From: Gamarada debralockiae
Taxonomy: Eukaryota; Ascomycota; Leotiomycetes; Helotiales; Hyphodiscaceae
Direction: 5' to 3'
DNA length: 64,000 bases
NCBI GenBank assembly: GCA_002803225.1
Contig: NXFV01001809.1
Coordinates: 1 to 64,000, forward strand
Made by a program: the position numbers and the translations under genes. Of the stretch, positions 22,793-30,975 are shown in pieces. Every line of letters starts with the position of its first letter. The first letter of the stretch is position 1. The notes below the pieces were generated by a model that worked only from the letters and a program-made list of their open reading frames with translations, was not told where the DNA came from and ran no database searches.

Positions 22793-23621
22793 ATGACTCG
22801 TACTCGTAAACTGCCCGGCGGAAGGACTACAGTAACATCGGATGGTTCGCCGGGTTGGGAGGTAGCAGGAGATGAGGAGGATACAGTTCAGACTACTGAC
22901 CAATTCTCTGTAAGTTTTCCTCTTGCCTCTTTCTTTCCATATAGTAATTGTTTAGGCTCCACGCAGTCCTATACCTCCTCGCTCAGACAGTAACTATGCT
23001 AGCCCATATCAATCCAGTTCTATCGATCCACATACGCCTCATACCGCCGTTACTCCCTCATCATATGCGTCTCCGAGTAAGATACCGGCGACTCCCCCTC
23101 TAGCCTTAAACTTTGACGGCGTCCCGAACCTCCCATACTTTCGGAGTCAGTGGGTATATGCAGGGAATCTTGAACGTCTGGATCCAAAGCTTTCGTGGGA
23201 GGCTTTCGGCGGAGGTGGGGTTAGGTGGCTGACTCATAATGAACCTGACGACATATACGATAATGAAGAACCTGGTCCCTTGGGTATTATCCTCCTAGGC
23301 CAGCTCGGTCAGTTCACTACGCTCAAGGGTGCCGTGAACAATTTCAACCCAGACAAGCCTGAATTTTCCTTACAGTTACAGGTTAAGGAGAGATCTCTCG
23401 AGATCTTAAAGGTCTTAATTCGTTGGAGGGATAGAAACCTCACTGTTACGAATCCCTTACGTCTTAAGGTAGTTGAGTCGGACATTACCTCACCTTCTTT
23501 CACTCCCGGTGACCCCTTTCCCGCTGCCTTCGACGGAACAACTACGGACGATGACCAGGACGGCGACGACATAGATGCCTCTCGTTTCTCCGCGGGTGAT
23601 AAAGTCGCCGTTCAAGCTTAG
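22793..23621 (+). CDS. Helitron-associated second gene, unknown function
   Basis: Model: join(22793..22909, 22956..23621), 260 aa, 46-nt intron GTAAGT...TTTAG. It starts MTRTRKLPGGRTTVTSDGSP; after the junction comes APRSPIPPRSDSNYASPYQS, a Pro/Ser-rich linker. A folded-looking region follows: FDGVPNLPYFRSQWVYAGNL, WEAFGGGGVRWL, GIILLGQLGQFTTLKGAVNN, then LQVKERSLEILKVLIRWRDR. It ends in an acidic stretch (TTTDDDQDGDDIDASRFS). After the TAG at 23619 the same frame stays open for 49 more codons (FGSYVFTNKSGKTISGRTFR ... TKRRRIL) up to TAG at 23769, so the TAG probably replaced Gln or Trp and the full protein is near 310 aa with a basic tail. It is co-directional with the Rep/helicase gene. I recognise no family; a role in transposition or as a DNA-binding partner is inference only. 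Confidence 0.6.
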
Positions 23622-23907
23622 TTTGGTAGCTACGTCTTCACAAACAAGTCTGGGAAGACTATATCCGGACGCACGTTCCGCCTATTAAAGTTGTGGAGGT
23701 TACAAGCTGGTTCTTCTACTTCCTCAAGCCTGAATAGCAGCCCTGTTACTAAACGGAGACGCATACTATAGCAGACCATACGTCTTCTCTTAACATGTAA
23801 TTATATACAAGCTGTTTCTTCCTATAATCTTTCCTTTTCACGATTCACTGTCTACTATATCCTACCTTGCTGTTGTCAAGAATATTGCCTGAAATATAAG
23901 GATACTT

Positions 23908-23929
23908 GATATCGGTCAGTCCCGATATC
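23908..23929. repeat. Perfect hairpin downstream of the Helitron genes
   Basis: GATATCGG, loop TCAGTC, CCGATATC: an 8-bp perfect stem with a 6-nt loop. Helitrons carry a short hairpin near the 3' end, but I do not see a clean CTRR-T terminus 10-12 nt after it, so assignment as the element end is tentative. Confidence 0.5.
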
Positions 23930-24223
23930 TGAACTCGGGCGGATACGACCAGAAGGTACATATGTACGAGCTGTACAGAGCTCTATATATACAGGCTCTA
24001 CCGCAGGTAGAACTGTGATAAGAATCAAGTAAAGTTCATCGGAAATATCACTTCACCGAAGCTCTTTTACTAGCGTCCACGTGACCCTGCCCTGCCACAC
24101 TAGACCCATAAATTTGACAGCTGTTTCTGACAGCTCGCGTCACGTGCTCGCCCGGGGGTTGCTGCTGCCCGTGCACCACGCCTGAAACTTTGTCGATTTC
24201 ATCCACCCTACACTTGCCAACTA

Positions 24224-25821
24224 AGAGACGTCCCTGCGAAGCGAAAATCCCCGTAGACCGAAGTATGACCACTGTCACCCCAATGAAAAAAATAATAATA
24301 CCTTAACACAGAACAATTTTGCTATATTCCTAGTGGGTCCACTTGATCTGCTGCTTCTTTGATATCATTTATACAAGGTAGCCTTATTTTTTCCTGAATA
24401 CTACTTGATTGGCTAATATTTGTCTAATGGCCGGTGGAAGGGAAGTTAGGCTTTAATTGATGCAAATGGTGGGCGTATAACGTCCTGGGTAACTGAAAAT
24501 ACCAAAAATCAAAGCTTTATTATTTACTTATTAGGAATATCCTTGAATGTGGCTGTAAAATCGCGGAGAAGTGGCATTTGCCGAGAGGGGGGATAGTAAG
24601 CTGACGTGAGCTAGGTGTCTTGAAGAAAATGGAAATGCTCTCTCCCCTCCCCATTTCCTCCAACTCCAAATAATGGCAGAAAAATCCGTTCTTGTTACAG
24701 GCGCTAGTAGCGGCCAAATTGGTGCAGCACTGGTGGTGGCATTTCAACAGAAAGGCTTCACAGTTTTTGCTGCTGTACGAGATCCTTCAAAGGCGGCAGA
24801 TCTTTCCAAACTTCAAAATGTTTACATCCTCAAACTAGATCTCACGTCAGAGGCATCCATTGCGGAAGCCGTGGAATTCGTGCAAGCTCGTACTTCAGGC
24901 AAAGGCTTGGATGTCTTGATGAATAGCGCCAGAGTCGAGTTCGTTATGCCGTTGGTGGACTCTTCCATAGTCGAAGGCAAGAGACTATTCGATATCAACA
25001 TATGGGGTACCTTGGCAATGGTCAAAGCTTTCACTCCTCAACTTATCCGGAATAGAGGTGTGGTAGTCAATATGAGCTCAATTGCTGGACTTGTTAATAC
25101 TCCATGGCTCGGTAAGTTCTCCAAACTCGGAGTTTCAGCAAAGAACCTAACTTCCTTCCTAGGACTTTACGCAGCATCTGAATCCGCACTGAATACTATG
25201 AGCGAAACGCTTCGTCTAGAATTAGCACCTTTCCATGTGAGGGTGTTGACTCTTGTGACAGGTTGTGTCCAAGCGGATATTTACAAGAAACCAGGAGAAT
25301 TCCAGTTGCCGCCGAAGTCCATCTACTCACGTATCGTTTCTACGCTTGCAGACACGGCCGAGGGAAAACTGGATCCAGAAATGACGCCTGCTGAGATATA
25401 TGCATCAAGAGTGGTAGCTGATGTATTGAAGGAAAAAACTGGGCTGGTGTATAGGGGCAATATAGCAACTATGATACGTATTGCCAGTTGGTTGCCGGCA
25501 ATACTTCTGGTAAACCCCCCTCGTGGTTTCTTAATAATAGTCATTTATATCTAATGCTCAACTCCAGGACGGAATGCTATCCGCGAAACGTGGTCTTGCT
25601 GAGTTAGGAGAGACCAAAGATAAAGTACAATAATACATTCCTCTAAACTTACTGAGTTATTAGTGAGATAAATACTTAATATGCAAGAGGTAAAGTAGTC
25701 GAATGGATCCTTAGGCGGAATCGGCTCGAAAGCCATTTCTCACTAAGATATTTATTTTTCATCAGAGTGGCAGGGATCACGCTTCGGTCTGCAGGGATTT
25801 TCGCTTCGCAGGGACGTCTCT
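24224..25821 (+). mobile_element. TA-flanked inverted-repeat element carrying an SDR gene
   Basis: Left end begins AGAGACGTCCCTGCGAAGCG and the right end is its inverse complement (ending CGCTTCGCAGGGACGTCTCT). The first 30 bp including the TA are identical, and similarity continues for about 40 bp more, with differences almost all transitions (10 in 39). TA dinucleotides flank both ends (24222-24223 and 25822-25823), the signature of Tc1/mariner/pogo-type integration. A paralogous empty copy of the target exists at 15572-15733. The interior holds no transposase; it holds a complete three-exon short-chain dehydrogenase gene. Element length 1598 bp. Confidence 0.8.
24673..25633 (+). CDS. Short-chain dehydrogenase/reductase, AYR1-like, with altered catalytic motif
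   Basis: Model: join(24673..25111, 25163..25509, 25568..25633), 283 aa, divisible by three. Intron 1 (51 nt, GTAAGT...CCTAAC...CTAG) is itself a multiple of three, so the frame looks open through it; splicing joins NTPWLG to LYAASESALN. Intron 2 (58 nt) joins LPAILL to DGMLSAKRGLAELGETKDK. The Rossmann motif TGASSGQIGAAL, with an extra residue, resembles the 1-acyl-dihydroxyacetone-phosphate reductase (AYR1) type. The catalytic Ser is present (VVNMSSIAG), as is the YxxxK Tyr, but the Lys is Glu (YAASE). The NNAG motif reads NSAR. These changes predict poor or lost dehydrogenase activity. The gene lies wholly inside the TA-flanked inverted-repeat element. Confidence 0.8.
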
Positions 25822-26062
25822 TACTCATTTTAACGCTTCTCGATTGAAATTCTACTGCTCTAATCAATTTCGAAGGCTTCGTGTGAGCCGCAGGCGAGCA
25901 CCCACGTTACGGTAATTACAGCGTATTTGTCTTACATAATTAAGGCTGTGGCTGCTGAGTGTGTGGCTGAGTACGGCGGACTGCTACCGAAAAATTCCGT
26001 TTTCCCGACATACTCCGAGTTGCACTCAAGCGGGAGCAAAAAGTGGCTGACGTTGCCAAAAT

Positions 26063-26150
26063 CGGCTGACTTCTCTTTCGGCTGACTTGTCTTTCGGCTG
26101 ACTTGTGTTTCGGCTGACTTGTCTTTCGGCTGACTTCTCTTCGGCTGACG
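26063..26150. repeat. Tandem 16-bp array (CGGCTGACTTGTCTTT)
   Basis: Four full 16-bp units, one 15-bp unit and a partial one: CGGCTGACTTCTCTTT, CGGCTGACTTGTCTTT, CGGCTGACTTGTGTTT, CGGCTGACTTGTCTTT, CGGCTGACTTCTCTT, CGGCTGACG. It lies between the SDR element and the glucosyltransferase gene. Confidence 0.9.
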
Positions 26151-26450
26151 CGACGAACTTCAACAGAACGATCAACCTCTACGATTGTCAGCCCTGGTAT
26201 CCATAGGGAATCGGCTTCTTTATCGCCGCCGCTGCCGCCGCCATGAATTCCTGCTTGCCTCCTTCGACGAGATAGCCGTCCTCAAGTTTCCATTCATGCC
26301 ACGCGAAGCGCGAATGGAATACCCGGCTGAAGTGCGAAGATATTTCCGGGTAGTGAGCAGTACGATGAGACTGCGATAACCTGGCGAAGACCTTAATAGC
26401 AGCTCAGACGGTGACAACGTGGCAACGACTAAGCATGGCGGTGTGCACGA

Positions 26451-26500
26451 TACACGACGATACACGATGATACTCGACGATACAAGACCATACAAGACGA
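26451..26500. repeat. Tandem 10-bp array (TACACGACGA)
   Basis: Five contiguous 10-bp units: TACACGACGA, TACACGATGA, TACTCGACGA, TACAAGACCA, TACAAGACGA. It lies about 75 bp beyond the 3' end of the glucosyltransferase gene. Confidence 0.85.
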
Positions 26501-26575
26501 TGGAGTGAGCGGCCACCAGAACATATGACCGCCTGGGTATCTCGACTTCATTCGTTCAAAGCAAAACAAGATTGA

Positions 26576-29500
26576 TCACGTCCCTGAAGCCTCCCCGTAC
26601 CGATACTCCACATCATGTTCGTGTCCTTGCATGCTGAACTTCAATGCCTTCTGCAAGTCTTCATCGTCCTTGTCCTCTGTCGCTGTGGCACGGCCCTTGC
26701 CTTTGTTCTGATAGTCCTGTTCCAAGAGGCTTTGCTTCTTGACGTACTCCATCACAATCTCTTCTTCCGTCTTCTCTTGTGTCGTTTTCTCCCCCTGCTG
26801 TCCCTGTTGTTGCGCCTCGAACTCACTTTGCGTGGTGCCCGCGAGATGCCCCGGATCATACGAAGGGGATTGCTGGACGCCTGGTGACCTACCAGCCACG
26901 GCTGCCGCCTTCTCCGCCATCTTTTCGGTTTTTTTCCTTGCCCGCTCGAGCTCCTCATCGTCCTCGTCATCGAGACCCATATCCGACTCCCATTCACTGT
27001 CGCTGCCCCTCCGTCTCTGTTCCCTCAGACTTTGCGCGATGACTCGCTTCAGCTGTTCCTCATATTCCAATGCTTCGCGTGCGTGTCGCTGAGCTTCGGC
27101 TTCGCTGGTCGCCATCGCCTGGCGCAAATTCTCCTGATCTGCCTGGTGATCTGCAGCTTCTTGTCGTTGGCGCTGAAGCTGAGCCACGTTTTCCTGAATC
27201 GCCCGCTCCACATTGGCATCCTCTTCTGCGTCTCCACGTGACGTCTCCTGGACTGACAGTCGGATGGTTTCGTTGATTTCAGCCGCTCCCAGCGATTCTT
27301 CGGGGGCCGTGTTGGCAGGGCGCAAAGGGGACTCTGAACCACCCAGGGCGAGCATGACACTCTCGGGATCTTGGGTCGAAGCATCTGCACTATTGGCGGA
27401 CTGAGCGGAACTCGCAGTAAGTCCGCAGTTTTGAAGGGCCTCTCTGTCCTCCATGTTCATCTTTCGCTGTGCTTCCAGGATATCTCGCACCATCTCGTCA
27501 GGGTTGCGTTTTTTCTTCAGGTATTTCTGGATTAGCTTCCAACGAACGATGACGTCTTGCTTTTCTGCATCGGAGCTCTGCAGCCACTCCTCGTATCCTT
27601 GAGCTACCCTAGACGCGATGATATAGTTCTGCACATTGCTGCCGAATAACTTCTGCACCTCTTTGTGTACCCCCTTCATTATACAAGCGGGGATACCAAA
27701 GAGGGCTGCGCCAGGCTTGGTTACAAATCCTCCGATCCCTTTGCCGATTCCTTTGAGAAAGCCGCTAGGACCCTCTTTCTGGGCACTTTTCCAGGGCTGA
27801 GTGACCAGGCCAGTAACGCCATCGTACCAGCCAAAGGCAAACTCTTTTCCTACTGCCTTGGCGCCTGACTTGAAATCGCTGACTTGTTGTTGAGGGCGCA
27901 CGGTATCGTCTCCCCAAAGCTTAGGGGCATTGTGAAACCCTTCGGTAATGCTCACTGAGAGTTCCATAGGTGACTGCACAGCCGCCTTTACGATACGCCC
28001 GAAGCCTTTGCTCGTGTGCACGCCGGTCTGGCGCAGCATGTCATGGTCCTTGCCGGAGCCGGATTCATTCCGACTGCGGACTCGACTTCGGCTAGCGTCG
28101 TCTTGTTTGGGACTCAACTGGCCTTGCAATGCATCGGACATAGAGCTTGATCCGATGTTCGAAGTGGGAGTTGACAGAACGGAGAGGTTGGGAGGGCTCC
28201 GAACACGAGCAAGAGATTCCTGCACATTCAAGCTCGTCTGACTTTGTTCTGGCGAAGTTGGCGGAGTTAATCTTTCCCCCACATGTGAGGTCTCGCTTTT
28301 CCTTGCCATTATCGGCACTGATGCTTGGGACTGCTGTCGGCTGGACCCAAACGGAATGAGCAAAGCTTTCAACGTCTCCGATGGAAAATCGGCTACCCCC
28401 ATCGCCATGCTGCTAATCGCCCCAAAAACTGCCGTAGCAAATCCAGATATTGGATCCCAAGGACCTTCGTCGGTGTAGTATTCTTGTGGTCTAAAGAGCT
28501 TCAAGTCATGGAAATCCACAAGATTTGCATTCGCCAAAGTACAGGCAGCAAAAGCGCTCAACCTGACCTGGGTGCGCTTGATGCGCCACGCAGCGGGTCG
28601 AGATGGTGCAAGGGTGCAACGGAGCCGGTCAACCTCGAGATATTGATGGAACGACTGAGCACCCATGTCGCTGCCTCGCTCCGCCGCGATCTTGCTTGCG
28701 AGTTCTTTGGCGCGTTCCAGGCTTTCAGATTTCAGGCAGAAGTTGATGGCATCGGCTAGTTTGTCCGCTGTGAGTTGTTTGTGAGGGATCGGATCGGGGC
28801 CGGCGCCTGCTCGCGCGACCATGGCGCCCCAGAAAGGCTGGTCTCCAAAGAAGGGAACGACTAAAGTCGGCCGGCCTGCGGTAATGCCTGCCGCCGTGGT
28901 TCCTGCGCCACCATGGTGAACGACGCACGAGACGTGCTTAAAAAGCCAGTCATGCGGCACGTTGCCTAGCATGAAGACGCCGTCGGGGATACGAAGCTCG
29001 TCCGCGCCCATGCCTCCCCAGCCTTTGGAAAGGAGTACACGCTGGCCAGTCTTCCTCACGGCCTCGAAGATAAGCTCCGTCATCGCATTGGGATCGTCCA
29101 AAACGATGCTCCCGAATCCTATGTAGACGGGGGGTAGACCGGCGTCGAGAAATGCCTGGAGGTCAGGGGCAGGGGTGTAGTTAGAGGCCAAGCTGAGAAA
29201 GTAGAACCCGGAGATGGATATGTGAGGGCCCCAGTCTTTCGGTTTGGCTATCAGGGCCGGAGACCAGCAGTAGGTGTGAGGGACTTTGAGACGCTGGAGC
29301 ATCCCGGGGGCCCAGATCAGACTCACGGGATCCAAACCGAGACACTTCACGCGAAATCGGTTGATGATGTCACCTAGGCCCTGCCACATGAGGACTTCGA
29401 TCATAGCATAACTTATGTAATTAGTGAGTTGAGGGTCGGCATTGGAGGATTGGATGTTGGCCAGCGGATGGGGAAAGGCCTGGGTGGGAGAATATGGCAT

Positions 29501-30412
29501 AGTGAACATGATATGGAGAGGGATGCCCAGCTTCTCTGCGCAATGGATATGGGCAAAGCTTGGGGGGTTCGCAATGATGCAGTCGGCGACGAAGGGTCTT
29601 GCTGCAGGCTCGGGGCCAGGGTCGTTCCTAGAGGGCTCGGAAAGGTCATCGTCGGTAGCACGAAGACCCATTCCGTCACCGGCTGTGTAACATGATCGCC
29701 AGCAGCCTTGAATGTACTCGGCAACATCTCTTCTTCGCTGACCAACATCTCCACTTAGTACACTGCGAAAGCCGGGCATCAGTCCGGGATTCTTGACCAT
29801 GAAGGCCATTAGCTGGGAGGGATCGCCGCCGATGCTGAAGAATTCCAGGCCATTCTCCTGCACAAAGCCCTTGAAGTTGGGATGAGTCGCCAGACGTACG
29901 CGATGGCCGTAGGTGTCTTTTAAGACTTTTCCCAGGGCAACGAAGGGTTGCACGTCTCCGCGCGAGCCCACGACCTGGATGACGACGTTCAAGGGCGGGG
30001 GTGGAGGAACTCCCTCCTCGCCTCCTAAGGAAGGGGGAATGTAGGGGAGAGGAGGCGGGCGACTATCTTGGACACTCTGGACGTGTTGACGTAAGGCAGG
30101 AGTAAAGATCTGGGACAAACGGCGGTTGAGCTGATTGATGCGGATGTTGACACGGCCGTCGTCGGTGACACGGGCACCCAGGCCGTCTTTTTCGTCGCGG
30201 ATCTCGCCATAGATGTCGCCGTAAGCAGGAGGGGTCATGTCGTCCTCGGCCGCATCGATGAGGTCAGTCTCTTGCAGGAGGGCCTCCTGTCTCGTGGGTC
30301 TTGCGGGATTGGTCTGGGCGGCAACGACAGCTTCTGCTTGCTGAAGTATGAATTGCTGCACGACGGTCTCCGGGACTGGCTGGCCCTCTTCTGAGGGAGG
30401 TTGGGTGGCCAT
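26576..30412 (-). CDS. UDP-glucose:sterol glucosyltransferase, CHIP6-type, with UIM-like C-terminus
   Basis: Single-exon 1278-aa protein starting MATQPPSEEGQPVPETVVQQ. The GT1 (GT-B fold) domain begins near residue 141 with VVIQVVGSRGDVQPFVALGK, and includes DCIIANPPSFAHIHCAEKLG, WSPALIAKPKDWG and PPVYIGFGSIV. The nucleotide-sugar signature CVVHHGGAGTTAAGITAGRP is followed by TLVVPFFGDQPFWG. These are the sterol/lipid glucosyltransferase hallmarks (UGT51/ATG26 superfamily). The N-terminal GRAM-PH-GRAM part of canonical ATG26 is absent, as in the fungal CHIP6-like branch. The middle has a conserved lipid-association-like region (GFGRIVKAAVQSPMELSVSI; GFLKGIGKGIGGFVTKPGAA). The last ~180 residues are helical and acidic with ubiquitin-interacting-motif-like segments (EEQLKRVIAQSLREQ, DEDLQKALKFSMQG). 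It likely makes steryl glucosides; the tail suggests ubiquitin recognition (inference). Confidence 0.9.
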   Translation of the reverse strand: MATQPPSEEGQPVPETVVQQFILQQAEAVVAAQTNPARPTRQEALLQETDLIDAAEDDMTPPAYGDIYGEIRDEKDGLGARVTDDGRVNIRINQLNRRLSQIFTPALRQHVQSVQDSRPPPLPYIPPSLGGEEGVPPPPPLNVVIQVVGSRGDVQPFVALGKVLKDTYGHRVRLATHPNFKGFVQENGLEFFSIGGDPSQLMAFMVKNPGLMPGFRSVLSGDVGQRRRDVAEYIQGCWRSCYTAGDGMGLRATDDDLSEPSRNDPGPEPAARPFVADCIIANPPSFAHIHCAEKLGIPLHIMFTMPYSPTQAFPHPLANIQSSNADPQLTNYISYAMIEVLMWQGLGDIINRFRVKCLGLDPVSLIWAPGMLQRLKVPHTYCWSPALIAKPKDWGPHISISGFYFLSLASNYTPAPDLQAFLDAGLPPVYIGFGSIVLDDPNAMTELIFEAVRKTGQRVLLSKGWGGMGADELRIPDGVFMLGNVPHDWLFKHVSCVVHHGGAGTTAAGITAGRPTLVVPFFGDQPFWGAMVARAGAGPDPIPHKQLTADKLADAINFCLKSESLERAKELASKIAAERGSDMGAQSFHQYLEVDRLRCTLAPSRPAAWRIKRTQVRLSAFAACTLANANLVDFHDLKLFRPQEYYTDEGPWDPISGFATAVFGAISSMAMGVADFPSETLKALLIPFGSSRQQSQASVPIMARKSETSHVGERLTPPTSPEQSQTSLNVQESLARVRSPPNLSVLSTPTSNIGSSSMSDALQGQLSPKQDDASRSRVRSRNESGSGKDHDMLRQTGVHTSKGFGRIVKAAVQSPMELSVSITEGFHNAPKLWGDDTVRPQQQVSDFKSGAKAVGKEFAFGWYDGVTGLVTQPWKSAQKEGPSGFLKGIGKGIGGFVTKPGAALFGIPACIMKGVHKEVQKLFGSNVQNYIIASRVAQGYEEWLQSSDAEKQDVIVRWKLIQKYLKKKRNPDEMVRDILEAQRKMNMEDREALQNCGLTASSAQSANSADASTQDPESVMLALGGSESPLRPANTAPEESLGAAEINETIRLSVQETSRGDAEEDANVERAIQENVAQLQRQRQEAADHQADQENLRQAMATSEAEAQRHAREALEYEEQLKRVIAQSLREQRRRGSDSEWESDMGLDDEDDEELERARKKTEKMAEKAAAVAGRSPGVQQSPSYDPGHLAGTTQSEFEAQQQGQQGEKTTQEKTEEEIVMEYVKKQSLLEQDYQNKGKGRATATEDKDDEDLQKALKFSMQGHEHDVEYRYGEASGT

Positions 30413-30967
30413 GGTGTGAATGGGAGAAGACAGGCTGGGTTCACCTCAGTCAGTCACGGTATATATATTACTATGTCGCTGGAGAGCGACTTAGGCGAGC
30501 GGCTGAGTGAGGTGACGCGGATGCAGGGAGAGAGAGGGACGCATACATAGAATACACCTCTATTTATAAATACTGAACGTCTGCGCTATGGGTTTAAGAA
30601 TCGGGCTATGGTTTGAATCGAGTAGGAGTAATGTTCTCGATCTTTATCTCAAATGCCTTGGCACCAGTGACTGGACTTATAACTACTTACGAGAATTCAA
30701 GTCCGCAAGATTCTTAGATAAAGCTCCCATTGCAGTATCTCTTTCATACAGGAAAGTCTTCTCGTAGGCTTGACCGTACACATCCTTGCTTACTCATCCG
30801 CTTACGTAGCTCATGTCTATCTCTTCTGATTCGTCTGTTCGTATACTTGCTACCTTCTTGAGGCAGATCCACGTCAAATCCACCTCAAAATCCGACAGGC
30901 ACCAAAAGCTGCGCCGAATGGTGAGCATGGAGCTCAGAGACGGGGTTCGAGGTCGGTCGGTAGGTTA
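30413..30967. other. Upstream region of the glucosyltransferase gene
   Basis: Presumed promoter, including a TATATATATTA stretch about 50 bp upstream of the ATG. It ends at the target duplication of the MULE. No other gene is visible. Confidence 0.4.
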
Positions 30968-30975
30968 AACTCTTA

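Larger units (their letters stand above)
15430..23930 (+). mobile_element. Helitron-like rolling-circle element (termini not defined)
   Basis: Two genes on the plus strand make up the element: a Rep/helicase gene (16053-22427, interrupted by stop codons) and a second gene (22793-23621). Structured repeats lie upstream (15432-15780) and a perfect 8-bp-stem hairpin lies downstream (23908-23929). I could not fix the 5'-TC and 3'-CTRR termini by eye, so the boundaries given are only the outer visible structures. The domain order DUF6570-like, Helitron-like N domain, Rep with a modified HUH motif and Y2-type tyrosine, PIF1-type helicase is that of fungal Helitrons. It abuts the broken histidine kinase on its left. 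Confidence 0.8.
24158..25907 (+). repeat. Dispersed repeat, copy split by the 1.6-kb element
   Basis: Left part 24158-24223 (with CTGAAACTTTGTCGATTTC) and right part 25822-25907 (with CAATTTCGAAGGCTTCGTGT). Joined at a single TA they align with the uninterrupted copy at 15572-15733. Both copies are in direct orientation, on either side of the Helitron genes. Confidence 0.8.

Noticed and set aside
24078..24146. Short CACGTGAC / GTCACGTG inverted repeat as a separate transposon
   Set aside because: Only 8 bp per arm, no target duplication seen, and it lies outside the TA-flanked element.
26615..29754. Several frames of 60-145 codons opposite the glucosyltransferase gene
   Set aside because: They lie antisense to an intact 1278-codon gene, have low-complexity or compositional sequence and no recognisable domains; they are shadows of the GC-rich codon pattern.
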